A DNA stretch of 64,000 nucleotides from Isoetes taiwanensis (GCA_021234155.1 JAJEKV010000276.1:372001-436000); one strand, 5' to 3'. Counted from the first letter of the stretch, positions 1-13,427 are shown. The notes: generated from the sequence alone by a model not told the origin. Program-made: numbers and translations.

Positions 1-1248
1 GGTTTGACCTTATCCTTGTGAACAGGTTTGTCCAAGAGCCTATTAACATTAGAGAATCGTTATATTTTGACTATACCCAAGCTCGTCCAAGTGCATACAT
101 TCCACTTGTTCGTTCACAGTCCATTGCACCACAAAAAATCACTAATGCAAATCTGACACTGAAGATTCATGCAACGGTCCAATTAACATTGCCAGATTCA
201 GATTACAATCAACGTCTTGGTATGTTTCAGGTATTAGTTTTATCTTCTTTCGAGTCCTCTTTATTGTCATAAATTATCTATGCATGAATTTCAGGATTCT
301 ACCATGATCACATACCATCATAGGTCGGGCATGTCTTTGTGCATCATGTGAGGAAACTCATTGTTTTCATATCTGTTTATAGTAGCGTGTAGACTAGAAG
401 CATAAGAGGGCAAAGGATTTTAGGATCAAGAAAAAGAAGCTTTCCTGCACCATTATGCATCCCTCAAGGGATTTTTAACTTATATTGCGTATATAGTAGT
501 ATTATCAGTGTTGTCATAGAGTCTGTAGCCTCCTTCCCATCCCTTTTATTCTGTGTGCTGCTGCTGCTACGGTTCCTTGCTTCCCCTCCCACCAGTTTGG
601 AAACGTTGCTGATACTTAAGTTTCTCTATATAGGTAACTGGAGAGCTGATATCTAATGCTGGCGACATTTTAGCACGGTCAAGCCAGCCTTGTATGCTAC
701 GATATCAGAGTGCTCCTATCCGTTACATCAAAACTTTGATTTGGGCACTGTCAATATTGGTTGATCTGTCTGGAGAGTATCAGAAGCTGAACTTGGATAT
801 TATGGATTACAAAGGCGAGAGTTCTTCATTAGGGCACTTGAAAGTGTTAGTGGAGCCAAGAGCAGGGTTCTCTCCTGGTTCTGGACTTCCTGAAATATAT
901 AGTGCAGAAATTTATGTTGAATCTCAACTCCCATGGATGTATTCAATGCTATATAGATGGAAGTGGACTATTTACATATGGAGTGGTCTGGCACTTTTCA
1001 TTTTGGAAGTATGTCTTGTCCTCTGTTGTTGCAGGCATGTTCTTCTACCAAAAGGAAGGAGGAGAAGAATCCCACCATCCCAAGCAAAAGTATGTTTTTC
1101 TGACAGAAGCTCAGTGACAGCTTCAAAAGATTATAGAAAAAGACCAGGTCAAGGAAAGAAAAGAGTTTGTTTCCAGGACGAAGTAACAATACACAATGCA
1201 ACTTCTGGTGACACTAAGTCGGATGAATGCTCATCAAGTGTAAGATGA
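1..1248 (+). CDS. SEIPIN: Seipin homologue, 3' part (5' end outside window)
   Basis: Seipins are ER membrane proteins at lipid-droplet contact sites that shape droplet budding; plants have several paralogues. The reading frame is open from base 3 and enters mid-protein, so the N-terminus and first membrane segment lie upstream. Two exons are visible: up to 230 (ending in CAG before GTATTAG) and 634-1248 (after a TATATAG acceptor), joined in phase 0 across a 403-base intron. The first exon carries the lumenal fold start (FVQEPINIRE, LYFDYT). The second carries the family-typical SSQPCMLRY, then SQLPWMYSMLYRWKW followed by a hydrophobic segment (about 960-1035), the C-terminal membrane helix. 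A long basic, Ser-rich cytosolic tail follows to the TGA at 1246-1248. No break is seen. I recognise the family firmly; which plant paralogue it is cannot be told without the N-terminus. Confidence 0.88.
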
Positions 1249-2927
1249 AATATAGCTATGCTCAGGGTTCTATTTACTGGCTTTAGAGCACCTCGTTGAC
1301 GATTCATCGTCCTAGCATATGAAGAGTTACCTTTAAGGCCTTCTTGATAAGTATTTCAACTGGATTGATCATTTCTCTAAGGTCTTTTTCATTTTGACAC
1401 GTTGCTTGAGGGCTGCATTAAGAGAGTTGCCGCATCAATAGCTATGCTTGGAAATAATTGCTAGAAAGCTCTACTTATAAGCATGGATTAATTTGCTATA
1501 CTTAACCCTCGAGTCGGCAAACTTAGAGTAGGAAATTATACTAGGTATTCATTAATTGTTATAGCATCATTTCAGGCTTTGATATTATTTCAGGGTTAGT
1601 TACCGAGTCAAGAAAGTCTGTTACACTGGCTTTACGTCTGTAACTGAATAAGAAATATTGCCTCATGTTGATTGAGGAATCAATTAATAGAATCCTGGTT
1701 GCAAAACCAAGAAGCTGATGGATTATTGATACTTCTTAGTGCTATGCCAATCTGGAAATAAAAATTAGGCAGAGTTCTGATGAATAACGTGAAATACATC
1801 CTCTAAAGTTTCATCATGTTTACAATGAGTTTTTGGGATGAAGATGGGTCCTCGAACTGCACTTTTAGGATGAAGACGAGTCTTCAAATGGCCAGAGCAT
1901 TGAGGGATGAACATAGATGCTTTACTAGATACTCTGGTTGGTATTAGAGATCATTGCGTTGGTGTTTGAGAGCATGTTGCACACAATTTTATTCGAACTC
2001 TATGGGCAAATGCAGGAGTAAAGATGGACTTCTATCGTAACGAAGTCTGATGTTGATCTACTTTTACATGGAGCAAGACTACATGAGTTCCGAGGTCTCA
2101 AAAAGAAAAAACAATTGATTTCACAGCTAAGATTAAGCTCTCACAAATTTGAAATAGAAATGGAAAGACAGGATGGCTCTCCAAGGCTAGAACGATTATG
2201 TCCATTATGTTGGTTAGTGACAATTAAAGATGAACGACATGCTTTCAGACTGGCCAAATTGTTGATACTTGCGTGACAAATTTAAGATATTAAACTTTTG
2301 TTCTCAAAATTTCTCAGGATGGATCCAATCAAGGATGGATCCAATCAAACGGGAAACTATCTGCAATCTTAGTGGGAATATGTCAAGATGCTCTTGATCT
2401 CATGGCTTTCAAAGAATGCTTTGTTGAAACAATTCAAATAGCTTGCTAGAATCATACCAAACACTTAATGTGTACTTTTATCGCTTTATGAGCATGTGAT
2501 TTGAAAAGCCATCCCCTCACTGTCAATGGTATTATTAGAAGTGAGATGATATTTTTTACATGAATTAACTGGCTTCATAAGCATTTGCATTCATGTATCT
2601 AATACTCATCAAAAGAGTAAAGAACCAATAACAAATTACTTACACAAAGCCAAAATGTAGCAAAATGATTTGGGGGTCCTAGGACTATATATTATAAGAC
2701 CCCCAAGATTTCTTGAATGAAGCGGTTTGAGTGTATTTCATTTCATCGATAAAAGCTACCTTTAAAGAAGCACCTAGATAGATTTTCGCCAAAAACTTCT
2801 TAGTTCTTTATTGTATGGAGCAAGCTTTTTTAGTTCCATCGTCTCTTTTAGAAACTTCAGTACATTTTTGAATCATTAAATTCATTAATATATATCAAAC
2901 AATTATATACAAATTTGTCTCAAAGGT
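1249..2927. other. Convergent intergenic region between seipin and ABCG genes
   Basis: The two genes point toward each other across this 1.7-kb stretch, so it should hold both 3' UTRs. I see no coding potential. A short duplication (AAGGATGGATCCAATCAA-type) occurs at about 2323-2348, and AT-rich sequence lies near the ABCG stop. Confidence 0.5.
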
Positions 2928-5900
2928 TCAAAGTGCGGATGATTTAATCCGACGAAGGAAGAAATATGCCATCATTCTATATAATACAGCCATAAGAAGC
3001 AATATTAAAACTTCTTTACCTCCTCCATCCAAATCTATAGTGGTAAACATAGGTGCTTCATCAAATCTCTTGCATCTTGCTGCCTCATCGCAGTCGTATA
3101 CTTGATCTGGTGAATATTGGATTTTAAGTAGCAATCTAAATCCGTAGAAGATGAAGGAGAGATATTTCATCCATTTCATGAATATAGGCATGTGCTGCAA
3201 AAACAATTTGGCTTAGATCATTACTAAGATATACAAGTATTAGGAGCAATTTGCATTTATTAACTTCCAAAGCACCGTACATAATATCCAATTCAAGAAG
3301 CGTGAAGAGTAGCAAAACGAGAGATGCTACAGGTTGCATTTTTTCACGCTCATGATAGAAGCACCAAAGAAATCACCGCACCCTAATGAAATCCTAATAA
3401 AGAACTAAGTTTCTAGCATTAAAATTAACTATTGCATCAATATAGGTACCTGGGAAGCAATGACGAGAATATATGTGGAGATAAGGGTAAGAGAGAATGC
3501 CGAGAACGATCTTTGAAGTCCAGCCATGAAGTAAAGAATTGATGTAAAAATTGTGGGATAAACTAGTTCTGCCACAATGTCAGACAAGGTACTACTCATA
3601 TAATATGCACTTAGCTTGTACATATCAGCAGCCATCTCTTTGATCAAGAATGTACTCTCCAAAGGAAATGTTGAAACAGACGTGAACAATGCAAAGTGGA
3701 CCAAAATATAGCTACATAGAATAGCAATCCCACCGCATAAATTGTATAAGGCGTGCTTGCACATCGATAGCTATTTTTTATTTTGTCCTTCTTTTTGCAT
3801 TTTGCATACCTGGTCTCTAATGTCCCTCTCTGTTTTCAACTTAGATTGCCACCAAAGAAGTCCCAATACTATTGACACTCCTATCGCTTGTACAAACCTT
3901 ATTGAATCAAAGTAGTCTCTAGAACGTTCCTGAAATGTTCTTTTGAAGAGTACTGCAAATTGTAAAGCCCACGATGACCTACCATCATTTCTAGTTTGAA
4001 TAGCTTCTTTTAGACTCTTTTCCACTTTGAATGATTTTGTCTTTTCTTTCTCATGAGGCTCCAAATCCATTTTATACTTCATCCTTAAGTACTGATACAT
4101 TTAAAACAAGCATAGAGTCAAACAAAGTGAGATATTACTGTCTAAATTCATAGTAACGAAATGGCCAGCTACCTTAACAATTTTTCTTTGAAAGTTTTCT
4201 GAACTTGAAGTTATAGCTTCTGTATGAGCAACTGGGGGGCTTGTCTTGGAGGTTGCGATGTTGAGTTTGTTGTGCAAAGATACAGAATTAGAGATAAAAG
4301 TGATTTTGTGTTCACTTGCATCTTGATCATTACATGTGCCATGTATCTCTTCTGGATATGTAATATCATGGATGAGACCTACAGCAAGATCAAGCAAGAA
4401 GTCACCTGGATTCATAGCCATTTGCGGGGAAAAGCTTAGCGATGCAAAGTATTCCATGACATCTCTTGTCCGCCCGTAATATAGTGGATGTCCTTCAGAT
4501 ATAAGTATCAAGTTATTGAACATGTGAAACATCCTACTTGATGGCTGATGAATCGTTGTGATGACGGTTCTTCCTCCCTATGCATTATTTAATGTCAAAT
4601 TCAATTTTCATTAACTTCAGTTGGATAACATGCAGGAAATCAAAAGAAATAAAGAATTAGTACTTGCGCGATCTTCTCGAGCACTTGAAGTATTTTCAAC
4701 GCAGTTGCAGAGTCCAGACCAGAGGTCGGCTCATCCAAAAGAAGCAAAGATGGATTAACAAGTATTTCTGTGCCTATGCTAGTTCGTTTTCGCTCACCTC
4801 CAGAGACACCACAAATAAAAGGTCCTCCAACTATTGTGTTGCGGCACCTGATGCAACAACGCTATTAGATTTCTCGTTATGCAACCATGGGACTTGAATG
4901 ATTGAATACTAGATATCTATATTACCTTTCAAGTCCCAAATCTTTGAGTACTGATTCTGCTCGCTGAAGCTTTTGCACTCGGGTCATTTGGCCAGGAAGT
5001 CTCAACAAAGCAGTGAAAATTAGACTCTCCTGAACAGTTAAATATGGGAAGAGCACATCATCTTGAGTGACAAATCCAATCCTGCTTACATACACAAGTT
5101 GAAGTTGTAACACACAACCTTGCACACAAGTAAGTAGTCTTACTATTCTATTTTGTTTCCAATAAATTTAATTTGATTCTTTTTATTTCCAATTCTACTC
5201 AATTCATCTCTTTCTATTTCCAAAGTAAGAAGCAATTCAATGATAAGCCTTACTTCTTTTTTAAAAATGTACCATATGGAAGGTCGTTATAAGTCACACT
5301 TCCATTAATATTCTTGAGCAATCTTCCCCCGAGTATTTTGAGTAAAGTAGTTTTTCCACTACCAGAAGGGCCCATCATTGCCAAAATCTCACCAGGAGCT
5401 GCATAACCAGTTACACCATTAAGAATGTGCCTTTCATTAGCTCCAACATTCTTCACTTTTGTAGCAGCCTTCCTTGCACACCATGTTTGTGGATGTTGAA
5501 ATGATACCTTATAGTTTACGTCTTCAAACTGCAAATCAAGACTCCCTCATGTTTTATCTAGCAACTATAATAAAAGCTTACTATGAAGAATTTTGATCTT
5601 GACCTTCAAAAACACAGGTACCAAAATGCCAAATTCTCCAATGTCATGTTGTCTTTCATGTGATTTTGATGCGTCGGGGCATGAATGATTTGGTGGTCGA
5701 TCTTGTACTACAGTCAGTAATCAATTCATTGTTGAAAGAAACAGGTAAAAATGATGAAAAAGGCAAAGGAAAAAATGATGCAAATAAATTTTAGCCTTAG
5801 ACTCACCTCTATTGGGTGTGAAACTAGTTGTCTCTGGAATAGGATTGCAAAGATAATATAAACCAGGTTGCTCATCTCTTCTTGGCTCTACTTCAATCGA

Positions 5901-5993
5901 ATTCGTCCCTCTCTCAAATTCTGAATTCTCAAAGACTTGATACATTGACTTGATGGATTTTAGTTCCACATGAGCACTAGGACTTCTAGCCAT
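2928..5993 (-). CDS. ABCG26: ABCG26-like half-size ABC transporter, ten exons, frame broken in exons 8-9
   Basis: ABCG26-type transporters export sporopollenin or lipid precursors across the tapetal plasma membrane for pollen wall formation (family knowledge). Exons inferred from splice sites and reading phase: 5993-5807, 5707-5604, 5528-5254, 5081-4926, 4847-4664, 4577-4173, 4091-3810, 3733-3450, 3382-3276, 3194-2928, giving about 750 residues (Arabidopsis ABCG26 is somewhat shorter). Visible motifs: Walker [10 protein letters not shown] in exon 3, Q-loop VTQDD in exon 4, signature VSGGERKR and Walker [14 protein letters not shown] in exon 5, switch His TTIHQPSS in exon 6, then the ABCG2-type membrane domain. 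Phrases such as [29 protein letters not shown] and [15 protein letters not shown] fit the ABCG26 clade better than ABCG9/14/21/25. Exons 1-7 join without stop or frame error. Exons 8-9 need five one-base insertions and intron 7 lacks an AG acceptor, so this is either a young pseudogene or a local consensus error. Confidence 0.82.
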
Positions 5994-6554
5994 TTCTCAG
6001 ATACGAGTGTTGTTTTTAGATTGAGATATATATGCACCCATCAAAAGTACCAAATGAGAGATCATTAGGCAAAGGAATTTGGATTTTTAACACTCATGCT
6101 AGAACCAAGTTGGGGTTTGGACTTGCTTCATGCTACATTGTCATGCAAATGGAGTGCACCAACTAATTGTACGGGGCACTAAAACAATGCTTTACCTTAT
6201 ATTCTTTATGACCCACAAAAGTTTCATTGGGTTATTTGCCTTTCTTTATTCTCTTTACGACATGTCACACTTCATGCATTTAAAGTTATCTTTGCATGAG
6301 GTCTAAGGATGTGAACATCCGTATGTTATAGTTTGTTGTATTGTTATGTTTTTTGTCTTGTTTTATTTTTCAGTCGTAAACTTTCATCCCTTTATCAAAA
6401 AGAGAAGGAATTATCCATCTGCCTAAACACAAAAAAAAAAGAAAAAAAAAAGGGAAGCTCTGAGCTCCTTTTGAACTAGAGGCTTAATTGAATTATTGGG
6501 TTCAGGGTTCAGGCCAAGCAAAACAAATAGCACTGGTGCATATTACGGGAATTC

Positions 6555-6890
6555 ATATTCACACGGGGGGTGACTCCGGGCAACGAGAGCTGTTGGATAG
6601 GCATATTCATCCCTTATTCCTTAATCTACACCGTACGTAAAGTTCCTCGTTTGTGGGGTATGCAAGTACAAGATTTGCTATACTGTATAACAAGATTTGC
6701 AAAATACTATAAGATTTTAAGCAAAATACTATATGATGTTGATTTTGTACGTGTAAAATATAATTAAAAGGGCTCTCGATTAAAAGGGCTCTCGCTGCCC
6801 TACGTCACCCCCCGTGTGAATATGCACCCAAACCAAAGGGGGTTTAAGGGGGATTTTAATTTAAAAAATGTTGGATGCAATGGTCTAAGT
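6555..6890. mobile_element. MITE-like element, copy 1
   Basis: Bases 6555-6590 and the reverse complement of 6786-6823 match over about 36 bases (ATATTCACACGGGGGGTGAC, then a few differences, then CGAGAGC). They enclose about 270 bases with no coding capacity. A second copy at 12843-13092 shares both ends and also the AAAGGGGGTTT-rich stretch just outside the right repeat, so the true right boundary probably lies near 6890. No clear target duplication is seen. Superfamily not assigned. Confidence 0.6.
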
Positions 6891-7827
6891 TAATTAATGT
6901 AGTTATGTGTTGGTTGTTGTATTAAAAATTTTTGGGCCCCTGGGGTCCTTAGGGAAACAAAGAGATGGCAACATATCTTGTGTAGAACTATAAAACCTCT
7001 ATTTTTCTTTGCAATGCAATATCCAGGATGACATGATAAGTTTCACTCTACAATCTTTAGTTGAAAGGGAGGCCAATAAGCTTACATAACGTGATAATTA
7101 TGAACGTGATAATAAGACTCATGTTCATTGAAAGAAATACATAAAGGTAATCACATGGATAAGGCCCAATCATGGGCAATTACAAAATGCCCACAACCAA
7201 TACCATCCCACCTGGTACAGATCCAAACCGATGCAAAGTACCACAAATATTCAAAGCAAGCTATCCATATTTTTTATTCACGTGGACTATGAATCAAGAA
7301 TTGCAACTTGCCATGGTATCAAACCTTAAGAATCCCCGCAACAACAATCCATGCAAATAATGTCACTTTGTAAAAGCATTTTTGCTAGTAAGAATTCAAT
7401 CTTACTTTCCTAGACCAAAGCCAGAAAACAGAATTCCTCACCTTTGCTTTGATATAAACCGCATAATGCTTCTAGAAGCCCAACTTCGGATGCGGACTTG
7501 AGGAATAGGTAATTTGTAGTAAGAACTTAACACGCAAGAAATCCTTTGGGCCCAAAAAACCGCATGACCGGCCCATTACTTGCATTTCAAATCTGCAAAT
7601 TAATCAATATGAGGAAGGCATTTAGGTCACAAACATCGCCATCATCATCTTTTACCGATGCCATTCTTAGTGGAGAAGCTTTGGAAGGAAAAACTCTTAG
7701 GACTAACCTTTCTGGCAAAATACTGAAGATTCAGAGGAGTAGAAGAGGTGAAATCTGTCATGACGCTCCAACATCACCTAGAATTCATACTGCTTCAGCA
7801 CATGACGATAATAGGTTTATTACTTAA

Positions 7828-7886
7828 TATCTCCACATCTCCAGGAGGAGAATAATATCTCCACATCTCCAAGAGGAGAATGAATC
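7828..7886. repeat. Short tandem duplication (about 29 bases, two units)
   Basis: The phrase AATATCTCCACATCTCCA, followed by a GGAGGAGAA or AGAGGAGAA ending, occurs twice head to tail. No function inferred. Confidence 0.7.
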
Positions 7887-7993
7887 ACGTTTCCTGCGTG
7901 ACATTCAGTAGGCAGACAATATAGCACAAACAATGATAATTCTAAAAGAAGTTGTTACTGAGAAAAGACGGTTTGCAACAAAAGATCTTGTGG

Positions 7994-8312
7994 AATTTGA
8001 ACTTCTAGGTTGCATCACAGGGAGTAAGCTCGTTTTATTTTCCTTTCATCCATCTCTAATTTGTGTAAAAGCCAGCATAGGAAACGTGTCATGCAGGTTG
8101 CTTTACAGATATTCTTTTTACTCACAGTAGAAAGGCAAACCTTATAAATATCATCTTTAACAACTTCATAATTTGAACTTCTAGGTCGCCTCAGAGGGAG
8201 CTCGCTTTATTTTCATTTCATCCATCTCTAATTTATGTAAAAGTCAAAGACAGAAACATGGCATGCGGTGGCTTTTTTTACGAAATTCTTTTTTTTACTC
8301 AGAGAAAGGCAC
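7994..8312. repeat. Tandem duplication, period about 176
   Basis: AATTTGAACTTCTAGGT begins at 7994 and again at 8170. Both units continue through TTTCATCCATCTCTAATTT, GTAAAAG and a TTTTTACTCA...GAAAGGCA ending. The copies differ by scattered substitutions and small indels, so the duplication is old. Confidence 0.75.
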
Positions 8313-8825
8313 GAAAACATCCCCGCGACAGAAAACATGGTCGAGCCACATGTAAGGCTCAATCCAACCACAGTTGCTATATGCAAGTTGATACATATGA
8401 AATACCAAGGAAATCCAGTTATAAGTACCGAACAAAATTAACGGGCCAAGAAAGCACGGTTTATCAAACGATGTGCCAACTTTAAATGTCCAAAGATTCC
8501 CCGATGCTAAAACATGATCCCATTTAAACATATTTCTCAAGTGTGTCCTAACTAAACGAGAAAAATCCTTGAGAATAACATCGTATTGTAATAGCATACA
8601 GGCGATATAAAATGTCATTCATGCCTCCCGTTTCTTCATTAAGAGATAGCCAATGCCGTTCTATAGTGTAGTTCCTTATAACGTTTTCAACTTTGACAAT
8701 TTGCTCAAAAAATCTTCTCTTTGCGGTTCAGGAATCCCTCGTTTAAGGGCATCTGCCAAAGCATGATCCAACTTCATCAGCAAAAAAGATGAGTATTACC
8801 TGGTCTGCACAAAAGGTTGCAAACA

Positions 8826-8905
8826 ACAAATCCATTCGGCGGACTTTTTCGTGCGGCAAATGTATCACAAATCCATTCCGGCAGTTTTTATCATGGCAAA
8901 TGTAT
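8826..8905. repeat. Tandem duplication, period 41
   Basis: ACAAATCCATTC begins at 8826 and 8867, and each unit ends in GGCAAATGTAT. Two units only. Confidence 0.75.
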
Positions 8906-10262
8906 GTTTCAACGGATTAATCGGGGAAGCATTGCTTTTCGAAATGCTTACGGAACCAACAATCGAGATCCCCTTACAATAGAAACCATAAGCCAGAGAA
9001 CTAATTTTTGAGGAAATAGGAACCCTAAAATGAGCTGCACGAGCTTTGCATGTCGAGCAAAATAAAATGCAATAGGAAAAATAGAACATAATAGAAAAAT
9101 ATATCATATATGGGTCTAGACTATTGAAAATAGACATCAAAATTAATTCAAGCGTATGCAAATATAATGCGCACCCTAGATGTACTAATTAGTATGCCTC
9201 GTGCAATACGCCCATGAAATCATATGAAAACCATGCCAAAAAGCGTATAAAATCACAAAGAAAACCCCCGGTTATAATGCTACATATTCATTATCAAATG
9301 AGTAGCTAAGGCAAAGAACTAAACTAACACTTGCAATTTCAATTAACTGTATTAACTCACATAGAATGATTTCGAAAAAATTATAAGAAAATCAAATGTT
9401 AAAATAAGTCCTTTCAAATTAGTTGTTTCAAGTCCATGCACATTAAGAGCCACAGTTCCTAAACTATAGATAAAAGTTAATTGAATAAAGAAAAAAAAAA
9501 AGGAAAAGAAAAAAATAGCCTACACCAGAATAAAACTAGCAAAAAGGCATGCTAAGGGATGTGTGCGGATTATGCAATGTAATGAAGATCCTTTTCCCCT
9601 TTTTTTTTTTTAAGTTTATGGTTGCTGCACACACAAGAAGACTCTGGTAAGGTCGAATTTATTAGGCATTTAAGTTTGGTGGCATTAAGCTGCGGTATTT
9701 TGCAGGATGCATTTTCAGCAACAATAATAAGTTGTGGTATATTAATCTGTTGAATTTGGAGAGATGGTATTTGGCGAATAAACCAGAGATTATATATTGT
9801 GCCACTAAATGAAGCAAAGATTTGAACATTAATATCTCTACTGGAATTTTATTTATATATATTTAAGATTGTGGTTGACTTATTTTACTCACAATCTAAC
9901 AAAGATAGATATATAGATAGTAATTTTAACGTCAATGAGAAACCAATTTAGAAAAACCATCTAATTTGTTTGGACCATGTTATCATATCGTTCATGGCAT
10001 ATTTACATCTAGGGATACAAGACAAGCCTACACCCAATTGATCTATTACAAAAATCTAGATGTTTATATTCAAAAGTTGGAGACTTGAGACTAGTATGCA
10101 ACCATCTAGCTAAACTAATATGTTAGTTAAGTAATCGATACATCTGACAAAACATCGGCATGAGTACTAGAGAAATTGGGATGTGTGCCAACAACCATCA
10201 AGCAAACAAGTTGTTAAGTCATTTTGGGCCACATTTATATACTCAGTCAAGTCACAAATGAG

Positions 10263-10376
10263 CAATGAGATGATCTTTCTAGTGCTAGGAAAATTAGAAT
10301 AACTCTTGAAAATTGCTGAAACAATGAGCTAATCTCTTTAATGCTAGCAAAATTATAATAACTCTTAAAATTTACT
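10263..10376. repeat. Tandem duplication, period about 59
   Basis: CAATGAG..ATCT begins at 10263 and 10322. Both units continue with TGCTAG.AAAATTA.AATAACTCTT. Imperfect, two units. Confidence 0.7.
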
Positions 10377-12471
10377 TGCCGTAATTGCAGACGGTCGAAT
10401 ACGAGAATACCGCCGTTGTCGATCGATGGGCAGTTGATGATCGCTGCTTCGAAAACAGGTCGCAAGTGTGCTCTATTGGTAATCGTCGCCTCCTTCCTCT
10501 ATGTATAGTCACAGAGATCTTTTACTTTACAGCACCTTTTTATATTCATTGCTTTTTGGTTAAAAAAATAGTTGGTCGCTTCCCTTCTATTCTATTCTAT
10601 TCTAAAAATATTCGTCGGCCTTTATTTGATGTACGAATGTCTTCCCATGGAAAATATAAGTTAGCCCCTTGCACCATGTGATTGCACCATATCAATCCTT
10701 CTATGTTCTTAGGAAGAAGACATATACTCAGTAATGAAGTCAAGGAGTTCAGGAATCGGGTAAAGCTTCAAAGCTATGCCTATCTATGACAACTGTGGCC
10801 CCAGGTTTAAATAATCTATTGTGGCCTGAGGTTTAAACAATCTACTCTTGTTTCTGGCATTGTTACACTGACATATCAACTATGTAGCTTATTTGCGATG
10901 CATTTCGACTATCACGGTGACCAAAAACTGAACTTATAGTGCTATTAGATCTTCTCGATAGTAAGAAATACTTCTTTCATGTTTCTTTAGGTGACAAAAA
11001 CAGGCCAGACCCAGAGAATATGCAACCCTGGTGGTACATGTTCTGGCAATATAGTTCCATGTTATCAATCTTCCAGAAGGCGAGAAATGCACCACCGTTT
11101 CTTTCTACATCCTAATCACTTTCAAGAAATTTCTTTGCCAATCTCGACTAAGAACGGTCAATATTGATTTATCTTTGAAAATGCTTGTATAGTATTGAAA
11201 ATAGTGTCCATCCATAAGTATACAAAGTATTCTTTCTTGTTATCTTTGCTAATCGGTCAAGCTTTAACCGTAAGGTAATTTTTCCTTGTAAGCTCGATGT
11301 TCAAAGATCACATGATGAATCTCTTTCTCAAATGGCTGCAATATGGGAATGCAATTTCTATTGTATGGCAATATATATTTTCCTCGAAAAGCCACGCAGG
11401 CAGAGTTTTTATTCACGGTAGTAAATTGGTAATCGCACACGTTGCACCTACTATTCGGCATTTATTGCTACACATTCTCAATTCAATTCTTCTCATAAGT
11501 CAGAACAAGAAATGGGATCACTTTAGTAGTAAATAGAATTACTAGAACATCTGTGTTAGAAATGATTTAATTTATCTAAGTAGTAGATGGCCACAATACT
11601 AAAATAGTATTGTAACATAATACACATATCTGATCCATGTCTAGCATTTTTATAACCCTGCTGAAGGGCCCGGATCTAGTGGAAAATATAAGCAGTTAAG
11701 TTCAACACTCTATTTTCCTCCCTATAATAGCTTGTAAATAGCCTATATTATAATTAGCGAAGAAAAATACAATAGTCATCAACCACATACAAGTTTTAAA
11801 AACAACTACTTAAACAAAGTAGCACAACCTAGTGCTTTCTTCCCTAGCAACTTGGCATCATCTAATTAGATCCATTTAATCCTTACCTAGCTACACCTAA
11901 CTTTGAACCAGCTAAATTGTGAAAGATCGAGAAAGCATATGCAATGGTTAATTTGTTTTAACGTGTCGAATATTAGGCGTTTGCTATGAGAAGGTATACC
12001 TCACTTAATGCTTGCATATCCGATAGCACATAGAAAAGACACGAGCCTTCTGGAGTAGAAACATGGAGGGATTTGCACCCAACCAAGGTAGATCTACAAA
12101 TAATACAATGTTCTTGATAAATGGTACATGAACTAAAATTCGATCGACCCAATGGAAGCAACAAAAAAAGAATAATTCGTTGAAGTTGAAGTTAAAATTT
12201 CTAGAAGTTGAAATTTCTATAAGTTGTACTATATATGTAGAAAACCAATTAGCTATTTCGATACAAGAAATGATTTTAAATTTTTACCTACCAGATCCTC
12301 AACATGGAACTTGTATCAAATGCAAAGGAAGGCGACAAAATTGATCCTTTCCCCTACACTTACATAATGGATTTAACTCGAAAACAGAGAGCGTAAGATA
12401 AAGAAACCAAATCACATTTATGCAACTAAGCTTGGGTAACCCGTTACCAATAGAAATCACAAAATGCGTGC

Positions 12472-12545
12472 GTGCGGCGCGTGCGTGCGTGCATGCGCGT
12501 CGCGGTGTGTGTGTGTGTGTGTGTTGGGGGAAGGGGGGAGGGGAG
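12472..12545. repeat. GCGT/GT microsatellite followed by G-rich run
   Basis: Alternating purine-pyrimidine sequence made of GTGC/GCGT units and a (GT)n run (about 12503-12522) is followed by G runs (TTGGGGGAAGGGGGG). Alternating GC/GT tracts can adopt Z-DNA, but the sequence alone shows only a simple repeat. Confidence 0.85.
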
Positions 12546-12842
12546 GATCAACTACATACATACGAATATGAATGTTATTCTTTTAACACTTTTTAGCAAA
12601 TGTGACTTGACCTTTTCTGTGAGGTTGTCCACCTTGCAGCCGGGTGGGATTTTTTATGCAATGGTATGTGTTCAATCTCCTTTTGTAGAATTTAAATTAT
12701 TAAGAATTAGCTTAGCTACCTTGAGTTCCATAGACTACAAGGCCAAGCCCTAACGATCCCAAAGGATCTATATTGCAATCAAAGTTTGCAGTTCTTGTTT
12801 GACCATTAATTCCACATTATGGTGAAACACTTAACTACAATT

Positions 12843-13092
12843 ACATGAGGGGTGGCTTCGGACATTGAGAGCTGTTGGATGGGCATATTCGCAAGTTATA
12901 CTTTATTTTGGTCTGTAGATAGTGATCGTCATTCTTGAGCTCCACAAGTTGGAGTATATAGTGTAGAAAGATTAGCAAGATACTAGGAAGAGGTGGAGAG
13001 GCTCTTGCTGCCCTGTGTCATCCCTCGTGCGAATGACCTAAAACAAAGGGGGTTTGAGGGGCAATTTTATTCAAATTGTAGGATGTAATGAT
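12843..13092. mobile_element. MITE-like element, copy 2
   Basis: Related to the copy at 6555-6890. It shares GAGAGCTGTTGGAT.GGCATATTC at the left end, CTCT(C/T)GCTGCCCT at the right end, and the AAACAAAGGGGGTTT flank continuing to about 13092. Its terminal repeats are more worn. The middle is shorter than in copy 1. Confidence 0.55.
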
Positions 13093-13427
13093 TTTTGTTG
13101 TTTTTGGTGGAAATAGTCTTGAAACAACAAAAAAAAACCCACTAGTTGAGATATATTTAATTTTGTATGCATGTCAAATATTAAAACCATTTGAGGTAGA
13201 AAAAGGATCTAAATAGCCCCAAGAGGAATGCATGGTTTTTGTCCATTGCATAATTAATAGCATATTATCCTATGTATGGAGGAGCAAGTGCGATGCACCA
13301 TTCACTCCACTATTCTAGAAAGAATATGTAGCACAATAACAGAGGGTTCCAGGGGGATTTGATATGGATACATAAATCACTATTCTTGAGACCATAGACC
13401 ATACCTCCAAAACAATTGAATAGGTTA

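Larger units (their letters stand above)
5994..13427. other. Intergenic, repeat-rich, no recognised gene
   Basis: Promoter and 5' side of the ABCG gene, followed by AT-rich sequence. Short open frames here (for example 7546-7827 and 10385-10681) show no recognisable domain and no splice partners. The structures I can support, MITE-like copies, tandem duplications and a GT microsatellite, are listed separately. About 8906-10260 and 10380-12470 hold nothing else that I can see. Confidence 0.5.

Noticed and set aside
10385-10681. 98-codon plus-strand frame as a possible gene
   Set aside because: No recognised domain, no splice partners, and it starts at the edge of a tandem duplication.
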